Shown: in pieces, positions 1 to 11,500 of the stretch
Layout of the letters: each line of letters opens with the position of its first letter
Position numbering within the stretch: the first letter of the stretch is position 1
Made by a program: the position numbers and the translations under genes
The notes under the pieces: generated by a model
What the model was told of the DNA's origin: nothing
Database searches by the model: none
Seen by the model: only the letters and a program-made list of their open reading frames with translations
Source of the DNA: Symbiodinium natans
Lineage: Eukaryota; Sar; Dinophyceae; Suessiales; Symbiodiniaceae
Assembly (NCBI GenBank): GCA_905221605.1
Contig: CAJNDS010002281.1
Location: 147,501-211,500 of the forward strand
DNA length: 64,000 bases
Direction of reading: 5' to 3'

Positions 1-750
1 TATAACCAACGGCCCCCTACAGCCTTGTTTGACTTGTTCAAAACTGGGCAGCCCCAGATCCGTGACCCTGAACCCTACTTTTCTTGCAAACCCTCCTGAC
101 ACATCCTGAAACCTCGAACCCTGAAACTGAAGCACTGTGTTGAACTTTACTGCTGGGAGCTGCTGGGGCGGTTCAAGCGACCGATTCGAAAGAAACAACA
201 CCACGCTTGAACACTTTTTAAGTTTGAGTAGCTTGGGCCTTAATCGTGGCTGTGTTCCTTGACTTCAGACCTTAAGATGTTTGTGCTGAAGGTGCCGTTC
301 CCATCGGAGGACATAATAGAGACCGAGCTGGAGGCTTCTACTGTAGGGTGGCTCAACTCGTGCAACAAGCCAATGCTCATACACTGACAATGACTCCATG
401 CACCACGAAATGCAGCCATTCAAGCTCAATGGCAACGCTGCCAAATGTGATAGCGGCATCGCTGATGAAACTGTTCACGTAGTTTTTCCTGGTCTTTTCT
501 GAACTTGCACAGCTTCTTTTTTGCTTGGGCCCCTTCTCTGTTTGCCTTGTTCTGCTCTTCTCTAGTTTCCTGTTTTTCCCAATGCATTTCGTTTTAGCCT
601 TCCTCTGGTGTTATTAGAAATTGCTTCGGCTTGTCAGTTTTATCCCGCTGTTACCACAACTCGCATCGCTTAAATAGACAGTGACTGGCGATGTATCGAT
701 ACTCACTGGTCTGCGCTCGGAATTCTGGCCGATTTGGGCCTGTTCTGGCC
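1..750. other. No gene recognised
   Basis: I read both strands of this stretch and found no exon with recognisable protein motifs or convincing splice sites. The short open frames in it have no repeat, membrane or motif pattern suggesting selection. It is probably intergenic or intronic sequence. Confidence 0.4.
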
Positions 751-754
751 CCCG

Positions 755-1140
755 CCCATAAAGCCTTGCAAGCTTTTAAAGTGCCATCAATAGGATTTTT
801 TGAAGCACCCCTGTGAAACCTTTCTAACCCCGTCATGCAAACCTTGAGTCTTCAAGCCGTACACGTCTCGCATTGAAGGACATCCTGCCATCAACAGGAA
901 TCCCCTCCAGCCCCTTGCCTCTTCTTTGAGCCTTGCAAGCTACATCATGCCATCAGTTTTTTGTCAAAGCCCATATGAATCCAGATGAAAGCCCGTCATG
1001 CGAGCAAAGTGTTATGTGTTTGCAAATGAGAAGGCAGAGGGGGTCTGCATCCCCACCACCCAGTTTCTTGAAGCCTTGTAAGCTTGCTTTAAAGTGCGTC
1101 GCTCTTTCTAAGCCTTGAAAGCTTGCTTCAAAGAAACCTA
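755..1140. repeat. Dispersed AGCCTTGNAAGC motif cluster
   Basis: A 12-base palindrome-like motif, AGCCTTGCAAGC and one-base variants, occurs near 762, 930, 1071 and 1109. In two copies it is followed by a variant of TTGCTTTAAAGTGC. The last two copies form an imperfect direct repeat of about 38 bp. The motif looks like part of a small dispersed repeat family rather than coding sequence. Confidence 0.5.
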
Positions 1141-1429
1141 GAGCGCTGTGTCTGCAAATGGGGACCGCGGAAGGAAGAGAGAATGCAAGAGACACGGCCG
1201 AAAAAGATGGAGAAAGAGAGCGAGAGAGAAGATGGACGAGCGGGGAGGTGCGCTTGCGAAGGAAACCCCTGCCCCGAACCCCTAAATAGTTGCATGCAAA
1301 AAACGGATGCGACACCAACTCGAACGCGAGCATGTCGTTGTACCATGTGTTGGGCGGCACAGCAGCTTAACTTGTCCAACGGTACGTTGCACAAAAAGGT
1401 GTCTGCTGCACTCCTGCACTCCTGGAAGG

Positions 1430-1987
1430 TCCCCCCCTCCCGCCCCTCCCCCTCTCCCCCGCCCCTGCCCCCTCCCCCCCATTCCCCTCCCCCCCATTCC
1501 CCTCCCCCCTTCCCCTCCTCCCCTCCCCTCCCCTCCCCTCCCCTGTATTATCAAGATTTACCAAGTATTTCAAAGTATTGCAGGTAGTCACTACTATGTT
1601 CTGCTGAATATGTCTACTATTGCTGTTTTTCGGTTTATTGCTACTTTTTCACCTCTCCCCCCCCCCCCCCCCCCCCCCCCCCGCCCCCCTGTGCGCGAAC
1701 CTGTGGTCAAAATAATTCGCCTGGCCCGTTTTGGATCCTGGCAATCTAAGTTGTCGTAGGAATCTTGGATCCAGGGCTTTCGCTCTCTCTCTCTCTCTCT
1801 TCTCCCTCCCTCTCTCTCTCTCTTTTGCGTCTCTCTTTCTCTCTCTCTCTGTCTGTCTCTTTGTGTCTTTGTGCCTCTCTCTCTCTCTCTGCCTCTCTCT
1901 CTGCCTCTCTCTGTGCCTCTCTCTCTGCCTCTCTCTCTGCCACTCTCTCTGCCTCTCTCTCTGCCTCTCTCTCTGCCTCTCTCTCTG

Positions 1988-2021
<34 letters not shown>

Positions 2022-2022
2022 G

Positions 2023-2089
<67 letters not shown>

Positions 2090-2092
2090 CGG
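1430..2092. repeat. Composite C-rich and CT-rich low-complexity tract
   Basis: The tract starts with (CCCCT)n-like sequence (about 1430-1545). A homopolymer C run follows (about 1655-1690), then a long CT microsatellite with an embedded CTCTCTGC-type octamer array (about 1785-2092). All long open frames here, on both strands, are repeat artefacts rich in Leu/Ser, Pro or Arg/Glu and should not be read as proteins. Confidence 0.9.
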
Positions 2093-2181
2093 AAATGAGA
2101 TGACTTTCGGCGAAACTGTGTGCAGCGACATTTCAGAGCATCCCCAGCAGATTCTGCCAAGCCAAGTCCAAATGAGGGTTG

Positions 2182-2320
2182 ATATCTGCCGTGACACACC
2201 AATTTAAGTTGCCGGCCCCATTCAAGAGAGTTGCCCGAATGCCGTATGCCGCATGCGCTGGCGATGGCGGCGACTCATCGTCCCCAGCCTCGCCGCTGTT
2301 GCAGGAGACCTTGAGCCCTG
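2182..2320 (+). CDS. Possible 5' exon of an unknown gene
   Basis: An open frame on the + strand runs from about 2182 and contains an ATG at 2239. It ends at a good donor (CCCTG|GTAAGC near 2322). Composition is normal for the window, with Ala, Ser and Pro enriched. I see no domain. It could be a first exon of the coiled-coil or glycosyltransferase gene downstream, or chance. This is a weak call based on the splice donor and open frame alone. Confidence 0.2.
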
Positions 2321-3011
2321 GTAAGCCCCAGTCAAGTTCCCATAGCGGAGCGCGTTGGCAAGAGGAACAAAGTGCACAGAGCGAGACTGAAGGCTGGCCA
2401 CTGCGACTCAAGGCTCAAGGCTCAAGCCAAGACTGTCTTCAAATCTGTGCAACGTCTTTGCGATTCTCGGGGGGGGGGGAGAGCTGCGGTTCATAGTTCC
2501 TGGTCGGTCCTCTCTCAGCAGGGCATATAGATGGTGGCAGAATGCCCGCCACAAACTTTCCTCTTGCCCCAGGTGAGCTGGCACCAAGTGCGAACCGTTA
2601 TCGAAATTGCTTGAACGAGGATCGGGAGCAAATCAAAAAGCGTTTCTCAAGCCCTGGTGCAGAGATTGCTGTAGCAGATGAAAGTTGTATAATATTGTGT
2701 TCAAGACATGGCGATTTCGAATCGAATGCCCCAAGACAGTTGTCTTGGGGGAAGACAAAGGGCACCAGACTTCTGAACATGTGGCGCAAATCCTTCTCGC
2801 AATGATCGTAGTAGGTCCCAAACGGCCACCTCTCTTGAAAATGAAGTGGGAGTGGCCCCATCTTGCACACAGCGCTCAAGAGTGCTTCGCTGTGCTCTTG
2901 AGCCCTTTGAACACCAAGAGCGATCAAGAGGGTCTCTCGAAGGAGGTCTGGCCTTGCTGGCGCTTTGGGAGAACTTCAGCTGGCTTGACCGTCGATCAGG
3001 CAAGTCCGGGA

Positions 3012-3272
3012 GAAACAGACTGAGAAGGATCTGCTGAGAGCTGCTGGGAACCTATTCACCTCATTACAATGTGATGCAGGCACCGAGCATGAGGCTGCGC
3101 AGGCTGCGCAGGTGGAGGCATTGAAGGCGCGACTTCAACACGTGGAAAAGAGCGTCCAGGAGCGCTGTGTTCCTGTCCCGTCTCCGTGCAGATCTGTGAA
3201 GGGTCTGCGAATTGTGGAGGATCAGCTGGCAGACCTGCGGACGGAGATTTCTGAGCTAAGGCATGGAAGGTC
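3012..3272 (+). CDS. Coiled-coil exon, gene unknown
   Basis: A continuous + frame runs from an acceptor-like site near 2998 through about 3272. The peptide is rich in Glu, Gln, Lys and Leu with heptad spacing: segments such as AAQVEALKARLQHVEKSV and EDQLADLRTEISELR read as coiled coil. A donor (ATGGAAG|GTCC) follows near 3271. It lies about 200 bp upstream of the first glycosyltransferase exon, so it may be that protein's N-terminal stalk, or the end of a separate gene. Seen: the heptads. Inferred: that it is coding. Confidence 0.5.
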
Positions 3273-3481
3273 CTGTGCCTCAACTGTACTGCCCGTTGCA
3301 TGAGGGTTTGTTTCATCTGCAGGGCTGCCGTGGTGTTGCAGCCTGCGCAGCCCATCACAAATGCGACTCGTCCAAACAAAGCACGTTTGCCGATTCGGCA
3401 GTCTTGTCGCCCAAGCAAATTAGAAGATGCGTCGGGCAGCGCTGCGCTCCCCGGAACGCTGTGCCCAAGTGTACCCTGCAG

Positions 3482-4981
3482 GCTCCATCAATGCTGCCAG
3501 CAGAGGCTGCAAAAGACGCGGGCAAGACGAAAGTGGCATCAAGCCTTTGCAACATTTTCGTGATGTGGAACTATGCCAGTGGGCCACCAATGCATCTATG
3601 CAGCAGTCGGTGGTGGTAGCTCAGCACATGATGCAACAGTGCCTTACTGTATCGCATCAAGCGTGTCGCCTGCAATCGAGGTTTATTTCCAAGAATTTGG
3701 AATCGTGGCGTCACTATTCGCATGGGCGTTGCCATTTCCCTTGGATGATCAACGACACAAATATCCGGGCTCCTTGCGTGCAGAGATCGTAGCTCTTTGT
3801 AGCCTTATCGTCCCTTAGAATCACGGAGCGGTTTGCAACGTGCTTGTGAGCTGCGTAGGAGTTTATTCCGGATTTGCCGGCCGAGTTCGAGCGCATGCCA
3901 TATGATGCTGCCAAATCAGACATTGTTCGGTGCCCTGGTTGACTGGCAGCAGTGTGGCCGCACAACACGCTTGGTCTGCAGCATGTGTCCACCAGGTATG
4001 CCCTTCTGTATCATCACGGCGGGATGTATTTGGACACGGAGCCTCAGAAGATGATCTTCAAGAACTAAGTAGAAGGGCAGCAGTCGAGTCCCTCGTCTGC
4101 CCAAGCCTTGGTCCATCTTGATCCTGTTTTAAGGACTTCCTGGTGGCAAAGGATCTTGCGCCGATCTTGGACCGCATTGATGACCACGACCTCATTTCCT
4201 ACACCACCTCGGGCCAAGCATGTCGCCGCGGCAGCTTCAGTGGCTCGGAGATCGAAAGGCAGGTGACTTGCAATAGCAGTACTTGTAGCAGCAAGAAGCT
4301 TGAACGAACGACAGATGGTGTAATAAGCGAGGCTCTGGTCTTTTCCGCCCAGAAGGTCAGAAGTATTCACCGAAACATGAGCTCCTTTTTGTGCGTGTTT
4401 CGAATCGCTGAAAAGTTTTGAATCTCGCCCGCCCTGGTTGCTGACAGCCGTCCGTGAGAATCCGAAAGCCATGCGAACAGGCTAGCAGACTGAGGTCGCC
4501 TTGAAATAATCCAAAGGGTGCTTGGTTCCTGCTTCCGTTGTTTAAGGTCCTGTCTCATTTTTTGATCCGCCCGGCTCCGGGGTGAGGCATCAAAAGCTCA
4601 ACTCGGATTAACAAAAGCAAGTCCAGGGATGTAGCTCCACTTTCCTGCTTGCCTCAGTGCATTCATGAGGGTTTCGGGTCCACTCAAGGTTCAAACTTCC
4701 TTGCTGGCCGGAAGGGCAGTACGCTCTACAAAGCAGTTTGGGAGGCACAAAAGCGAGTGCCATGGCCAGGAGAGGAGCCAAGCATGTCAGAGCTGCCTTT
4801 GAAGGAGCTTCAGGGACGGCTGCTGTGGGCTTTTTGGTCGTATTTTGTGTCCAGTTCTTGAAAAGCCCAGGCGATGACCAGCCACTGCGATGACACGCTC
4901 AAGGTCAATGAGAAGAAGGCCAAACCTGTGAAACTGTGTTGCTGCGCTTACCAGCAGATCCTAGACATTGGCAGGAGGTAA
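3482..4981 (+). CDS. DXD-type glycosyltransferase (Gly_transf_sug / OCH1-like), multi-exon
   Basis: The gene encodes a sugar-nucleotide-dependent glycosyltransferase of the Gly_transf_sug (DXD) class, which normally acts in the ER/Golgi lumen on glycans or glycolipids. Exons read in order: about 3482-3600 (motif IFVMWNYASGPP, like the IP-x-I-x-W-x-PP start of the fold); 3681-3768 (KNLESW...MINDTNIR); 3859-3929 (EFIPDLPAEFERMPYDAAKS); 3996-4038 (YALLYHHGGMYLDT); 4134-4262 (DFLVAKDLAPILDRIDDHDL); about 4658-4850 (GSNFLAGRKGS); 4872-4981 (Cys-rich tail with CCC, stop TAA). The hallmark S-D-I-x-R-Y-x-x-L-Y-x-x-G-G-x-Y-x-D-T-D is complete only across the splices. Phases match: GC donor at 3769, GT at 3930, GA at 4039, GT at 4263. 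The stretch between 4262 and 4658 has no clear exon. The acceptor substrate cannot be told. Start codon not identified. Confidence 0.72.
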
Positions 4982-5442
4982 GAGCGTTGCCACGTGCGTT
5001 TCTTGTTTTGTGTCTTCTCGAGTGCTTGGCAGTTCCTGTACATGTTGCTCGGGCTTAGTTCTGATGCTTCCCGGAGTGGTGTCCAAAGTGCACGTCCGAT
5101 CATCTGCCAAGGCATGGGCATTCAAACAAGGAACGCCCGAAAGCCGAACGAAAGCTGCCAAGGTCTGCATATGAAGGCTCTCGAACCAAGTACAAGAAAC
5201 TGTAAACAGCAAAGATGTACTCAACAAGCCATAGCACGATACAGGATCGCAGACAACCGAATGCATAGGTACAGATTCGGGTGAGCCAAGTGCGCAGAGC
5301 CAGGAATACGGTAGATCGGTGTCAGGTTTGCTGTGCGGATGATGTGACCCGACAGTGTCACATCCCGTGGGCTGGCATTGGAGAGAACATTGCTCACCCG
5401 GTGCAACTCGGAGCACCATAGCTTGCTGCAGAGCCTCCTCGC

Positions 5443-5667
5443 ATGCGACCCGGTCGTGCTCTAAAGCAGCAATTTTTTCCGAGCAATGTCTCAGCAGTAC
5501 CGAAGCTCAGGCTGAAAGACATGCAAGCGAAGGGCACCCCGCTGAAGATTCATTGCTTTGAAGGTGCCAGTGCGTTTCTGACAGCAACTGCAAACGAAAT
5601 GACCTATGTTCAGCGACACGTCGAGTCTTCAGCTCATGAAGCATTGAAATCGAAATCGAAGCTCTGA
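5443..5667 (+). CDS. Hypothetical exon or small protein
   Basis: A 74-codon + frame with balanced composition. The part from about residue 17 (AVPKLRLKDMQAKGTPLKIH) to the Lys-rich end reads like coding sequence, and the frame closes at a TGA. No domain is recognised. It lies between the glycosyltransferase and the Cys-rich gene and could be a last exon of either neighbour's unidentified part. Confidence 0.28.
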   Translation: MRPGRALKQQFFPSNVSAVPKLRLKDMQAKGTPLKIHCFEGASAFLTATANEMTYVQRHVESSAHEALKSKSKL

Positions 5668-6092
5668 GCGTGTCAGTGGGCTGTGGGGAAACAACCCTAA
5701 AGCAGCAGCCCGTCAGTTTTTGCATGCTCCAGTCGAGAGTCGAATCTGTGGCCGTGACTGACCCTTAGCAAGGGAATGGGAAACGCCCTGCTGCTGCTCA
5801 TGCTTTCGGCATGGGAAGCAGACTGGCATGTGTGCCGTTTAGCCGGGGCACCTCAGCCAGGTAGCAGTAACTTCTGTCGTCAGATTACTAAGGTGCGGGG
5901 TGCCTTGTTTCAGTGTAGTGCGCAAACTTGTCTTCATAAACAAGCAAAGGCCATTCTCCTATTGGTAGCGATATGTAGCGAGCCCTCGGCAAAGAATAGG
6001 GGCCTCGACAAGTCAGTTTCAAACGATTCGCGCTCTGAGTCTTGGAAAAGGCACCCGATCATTTTCAAAACGGAGTTGGTCAAGACATATAT

Positions 6093-6300
6093 ATCTGTCC
6101 CTCTCCCTCCCCCTCCTCCTCGCCCTCCCTTCTGCTCTCCCTCCTCCTCTCCCTTCTGCTCTCCCTCCTGCTCTCCCTTTTCCCTCTCCCTCCTCCTCTT
6201 TCTCCTCCTCCTCCTCCTCCTCTTTTCTCCTCCTCCTCTTGCTCCTCCTCTTTCTCCTCCTCCTCCTCCTCTTTCTCCTCCTCCTCTTTCTCCTCGGCCA
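6093..6300. repeat. CTC/CTT trinucleotide microsatellite
   Basis: About 200 bp of (CTC)n, (CTT)n and TCTCCCTCC units on the + strand. Open frames over it on either strand (poly-Pro/Ser/Leu or poly-Glu) are repeat artefacts. Confidence 0.9.
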
Positions 6301-6569
6301 AAATTCAGCTCAAACCAATGTAATCAAAAGCATGGTTACCTTAGTTACCTTACCACGTGAGAGCTTCAGCGCAGCATGGCTGAGCAAATTTGAGCAAATG
6401 CGAAGATGCAGTTGCCGAAGGTGACGAGAGCTTCGTACCTGGGAGTTTCCAGACGATCATTGAGAAGACCCCGTCCTTACCAAGCGCAGCACCTTGGTAC
6501 CAGCACGCGTCGGACTTGCATTCGCCTCCTTCACACCTTGGGAGGTCCCCAAGTTGAGATGTTGCTGAG

Positions 6570-7372
6570 GTCCAGGCGTTTCAGCGAAGCGGCGTGGGGG
6601 CCCTTTGGGGCCTTTCTCGGGCTGATCTCGAAAAGATAGGAGCATCTGTGTTGAGCATGATGCGTTTTTGCAACCTGCAGTTCAAGGTCAAGAAGCCCAT
6701 GGACAGGATCATGTACCATTTGTTTGCTTCCTTGGGCTTTGCCAGCAGATATGATGGTCCTGCGCTCTTTGATGCATCCACTTTCGTTGGAGCCTTGTAC
6801 CGCACCTTTGACGGCATTTCTGTGGATGTACTTCCCGTTGAGTCCTCGTGCAGAGATCGTGCGCCTAAAAGCTCAAGGCAGGAGTGTGGGCAACTTCACT
6901 GCCTGCGCCTCGAACTGGGCAGAACTGGGCCATCAAGAGCATCCACAGAAATTCTCCACTTGTACTTGGGTCAACTTGGGTGCAGGAGATCCCGCGAGAT
7001 CCGCTGGAAGATGGGCCTGGCGTCATTTGCGCCAGTGATGGTGGTGCCTGTCAGTGCAAGGGCAAAGTTCGAGCCTCGGAGTCCCGGAGATCACGTCGTT
7101 GTGCTTCACTCTTACAGACTCTTACCCGATGGCCAGAAGCCAAGATGGGGGCAAGTGAGGTCTTCTTTGGCAGGCGATTCGTGAATGACCAAAGTGAGCC
7201 AAAGGCTGAGCTCAAGGACCTTCTGAAGCGGACGTATTCTGTCAAAAGCGTGGACGGAGAAATCAGCTGCACAGTGGCTGTCTTCGGAGACCCTCTTTTC
7301 ACGGTGCCAAAGCATTGCATCTGCCAGCCCGAGCCTTCGGAAGGAAAAGCGTACTTACGTCGTTCTCTGTAA
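6570..7372 (+). CDS. Cys-rich 'CxC ... FGDP ... CxC' domain gene, partial
   Basis: Exon about 6570-6853 begins after an AG and encodes a mostly helical segment (ADLEKIGASVLSMMRFCNLQ ... DASTFVGALYRTFDG). A second exon candidate runs about 6862-6955 (EIVRLKAQGRSVGNFTACAS). The diagnostic pair is 6986-7066 (ending GVICASDGGACQCKGK) and 7160-7372 (VFFGRRFVNDQ ... SCTVAVFGDP ... KHCICQ, stop TAA). A 93-bp GT-AG intron at 7067-7159 is in phase 0 and exactly rejoins the CxC half with the FGDP half. I know this C-x-C / F-G-D-P / C-x-C arrangement as a recurrent, uncharacterised module in dinoflagellate proteins; that is recollection, not a search. Function unknown; a secreted or lumenal disulfide-rich module is plausible. 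5' end unresolved. Confidence 0.5.
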
Positions 7373-8544
7373 TTTGTGTCTCAGTGGATCTTGACGCAAC
7401 GATTGCGGCTAGGGGCCGCCGGCTTCGCCCGGCTACCGAGGCAGGAAAAGTAAGCTTGTGCAAGATTGGCGAAAAATCGGGATACCGGGGCAGGCACTGG
7501 TGAAGACATGCATTCTTTATCCTGAGTTGTGCCTATACAAGATGTAAGTCACCACCGCCCTCTGTTCTTCCCCAACATCCTTGCCTTCCATGTGTTTGTA
7601 CGTTGTGTGCCCAAGTCGCTTACTACACTGTTTCAACTCAACAGGTGATGTCATGCGGCCAACCTCCACCCTACGTTCTGTGGATACGGGGGCCGCTGCC
7701 TCATGCTGTACGAGGGTTTCATTTGGTACAGCTCGTCGACACGGCTGCTTTTATGATCCGTCAGCATGGAAGTCTGCTGCCTTTGCCTACAGTAGTGTCG
7801 TGCCAACCAAAACATGCTTCTACTAGCAGCTGCTGCTTAGCTGCAGCATAGTATTGGATGAGCTTTGGCAATGTCACCGATCGATTGCCTTGTCGTTTAG
7901 TTTAATCTGAAGAACAGCTTCGGAGCATTTTTTCAAGGCTGTTCCTTCTTCCCTGCATGTTTTCCTGCAAACGCATGTGCTTGCGGAGGCGTCAGGGCCA
8001 CCGAGACTGCAGGCGCGCAGCGTGTGGGGCCCTACGAGGCGAGATTGCCTAGTCAGTCGGTGTGTTCTGCCACATCGTTTTGAGCCTGCAAGCTGCCGTG
8101 ACTTGTTCTTTCTCAATCTCAGTTTTGCCTACAAGGAGCAGCAGGCCCCCTCCAAAGCCAGAGCAGGCGCCTGGTCGCTGCGCCTATGGATTCGCGATGC
8201 ACGGGCAGCATTGTCTAGTGAAGCTGTCTGCATTCATCGGGTGGTGTCTATATCAAATGTATCTTTCAGTCCAGGGTTTGACAGGGGGAGCCGGTGCTAA
8301 CACTTCCGTTTCACTGACAGGAATACGCTGCTACGTTGACGCTGCCGCAAGGAGGGGCATAGCCTTGATTGAGCTTTCTGACTTGATGCCCATGCTGAGT
8401 TTAATGCATTGTAAACACGGAGCACGTTATGTCTGGCACCGGAGGGCCTCGAGGTCGAAGCCAAGGGGTACTGGAGAAGGTGCTATCTTCGGAAAGTGCC
8501 CTTGTCAATGGCTGGGAGGATGAGATTCGGAGCCTTGTTCGCAG
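7373..8544. other. Unresolved stretch upstream of the channel-cyclase gene
   Basis: Several open frames on the + strand (for example 7603-7851 and 8062-8523) contain plausible exon-like pieces flanked by AG acceptors, such as the segment near 8340 reading CYVDAAARRGIALIELSDL. I could not recognise a family or connect them by phase. The N-terminus and start codon of the channel-cyclase gene probably lie here. Confidence 0.35.
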
Positions 8545-11500
8545 CTGACGGGCACCAAGCAGTTTGAGGTGGAAGAAGGGCACCTCCATGTCAGAAAAAG
8601 ACTTAGGATGTGGTGCCGGCATCTTTGCGAAGACTGGCGCTTCCTAACGCTGACAACAGTGCTAACATTCGGTGCTCTTCTCGGAGACGACCTACGGCTC
8701 CTAACGACAGGCTCGCGCTTGCATCTTACAATTTTTTGCGTCTGCTCGCCCGTTACAGCGTCGTCAGTTCGTTGCGCTTTCTCCCGCTGCAGACATGGGG
8801 CGCATGTAGCGCATGTAGCGATCTAGCTTCCCAGCCCGAGTGCGCAGGCAAAGAGGCTGACAACTTCTTCAATGTATTGATTGTCGTGGCTTTTATTGTC
8901 TTCACAGTGGAGATCATAGCGGCTTCACTTGGTGACCGCACATACCTCTTTAGCTTCTTCTTCTATCTTGACGCCCAGTCGCACTGTCCATTTCACGTCG
9001 CCCGCTCCTGGTAAGTGGTTTGGCATGTCACATGTCTGTAACTTCTTCCGAGGATATTCTCGCGACTGTCACTATGCTGGTTGACCTCACATGGTTCGGC
9101 AACTTGCTTTACTGCAAAGACTTGAACTCCTTCAGCACCTTGGCACCAGAAATGACAATCAGGAGCAATTGCAGTAGGAGTGCCAGACACCTTTTGCGGG
9201 CTTCGCTGAGGTGCTGCCAGCACGGGCAGCTGGGAAGGCGCTGTAGCCAACCTGGCGGACACTCGTGCGGCCAGGACAGTTCGGATCCTGCGGTGTCTCG
9301 GATCATAGAGGCATAGAGGACTGTTCGATGTCTAACGCTTGCTGCTAATGCCGTGCGGGGCTTGGTCTTATTTACTGAGGCTCATACGGCTCGGGAAGCT
9401 CCTTGTCCGCTTGTGTGATTTTCTACAAAGATAATTTGGCATCAGTGAAAGCATTGGATTCCGATTCCTTCTCCAAGGCTGTACAAGTTTTATCAGCGCG
9501 GCATGGAGATCGCTAAAGCCACCGAGCGTCTGTATGCTGTGCCACCTGGCACCCCCAACGAGGCATGGCGAATGCCGTTATCTCTTGCAGATCTCTTGCA
9601 GCGCTGCGTTTCGCTCCGCTGTCCTGCTCGCAGGAGATGTGGGATCTGACGGAGTCAGGCTTTAATGAAAGCAAGGAGGACTCGGAAATGGATGGCCAAG
9701 CAGAGACCAGACACTCGATGGCACTGCCCAGTCCGAGTTCCCCCCATCACACGGAGTACTCAAAGTTGGCATAAGCGCATCATCGGCGCCGTGCCTCAGG
9801 AGTTGGGAAGAAGCTGTCCAATATGACATCCCGGAGGGTCATTGTGCTGACTCTCGTCATGCTCTTCTGCACCCTGTCTGGAAGGAGTAGGAGCTGGAAG
9901 CTTCTCGTAGCCACCACCCTTTCAGGTTCAGGCTTCTTCAATGCCGAGAGCTGGGGACAAGAGTTCAAGAGCTCGGGCGCCATTGGGGCAGATCTTGTGT
10001 ATGAGCTTCTCGTCTGCCCCAGTGCGTGCCACATCCGGTAGCATTTGTTGCATGTAAAGACCTGACTTACCCTTTCGGCCTTGCATGGTCATTGAGGCGC
10101 TTTCGGTCTTGGTGCCCCACATCTACTCCTGCGCCTTGGCATCAACACCCAGGTGACTCTAAAAACTCAATAGGAGCGTACGGTGACGGAGTGTACAGTG
10201 AAGCATCCAGGCCATATTTGCTAATTCTGATGCTTATTCTCCGGCATATCCTGTTCTGTTAGTGTTGCTGTTACTTTGCCTTCCGTGTGTGCCCCCACCA
10301 AGGGCCTGCCATGGTGCTTGCAAGCGCTTCCAGATCAGACTCCTGCTGCGCGCGAGGAGCAGCCTCCTAATTGCAAGTAGAAGAAACAAGCTCTCATAAT
10401 CTCTCATAACACAATGACTGAAATCACGCCTGTGCTGCAAACACACTGTTCTGATGCCGAAGTTGAGGCGCATGTGGTACGAGCAATACCTCGTGGGCTT
10501 TGTGCGGAGCCACTTGAGCAGCTGGACGGCACCACTTGAATCACTCTTGTATCAACTTGTATCCTTGTACTTGCTCATGCATCTGTTCTGCATCTGTTCC
10601 TCCGGCCTGCGAGGTGGCTCGTTCGCTTGGCGTCCCGTCCTGAGCACAACGTTGGCCTGAAGCAGGTGTGCGGCCTTTTGGCATTCTGCAAGGTCTCTAC
10701 TGGCTAGGTGTCAAGTCTGAGACGATGCTGGCTGTCAACGGAAGTGAAACAGCGGCCGATCCTTGGCATTGTTCTTGATGCACGGGACGCAGGAAGTCGA
10801 GAGAGCAGCCTTCAGCAGCCTTGAGCAGCCTTGAGCAGCCTTGAGCCTGCAAAGCAATGCGCTACGGCGTTCTGCTATGTTCTGCTGACCTTAAGGACTT
10901 CCTGGGTTCCCTGGGACGGCTGAACCAAGACCGCTTTCTGGGAACTGCGCTTCGGGAGGAAACCGTCAGCCCCCAGACGCCGACAGTCTTTATAGTAGTA
11001 TTGAGAGATCAGTGCTCTCGACGGCTGATTCTCGACTGTGCTGTGCAGGATGAACTCTGGCGGTGGGACGAGTTCAATTCCTGGGATCCGACGGGGCCCA
11101 TCCCAGAAGAGGCTCGGGGCAGCGGGGACGGCCATGAACTCATGTCACTTCCCAATAACATCACGAGGTCAAACGTCGACTGGCAGACCCATGGCGTGAA
11201 CGATGCTTGGGTTTTTTTGGGGTCCCCGTGTCTCCAAACAGCCGCTCGGACAACTTGGACGGCTTCGCAGCACTTAGCAGACTTAGCATATCGTCTTTCT
11301 GAGGCCAAACCTTCACCTTGTCGACCGCTTGTTCGGTGACAGACACGCTCCGTTGCAATGAGGCTTTGGCCTCTGCATCCGGAAGCATGGCCAGCCAAGT
11401 TCGCTGCAGATGTTGCCATCTTGCACCACCAATGAGGTACATTACGATACGCCGATGACGAAGACTGGAGAGGAGAGGGGCAATGTGTTTTTGAAGCAAG

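Noticed and set aside
1594-2202. Long Arg/Glu-rich and Ser/Leu-rich ORFs on both strands
   Set aside because: They are translations of a CT microsatellite; all frames are open and the composition is purely repeat-driven.
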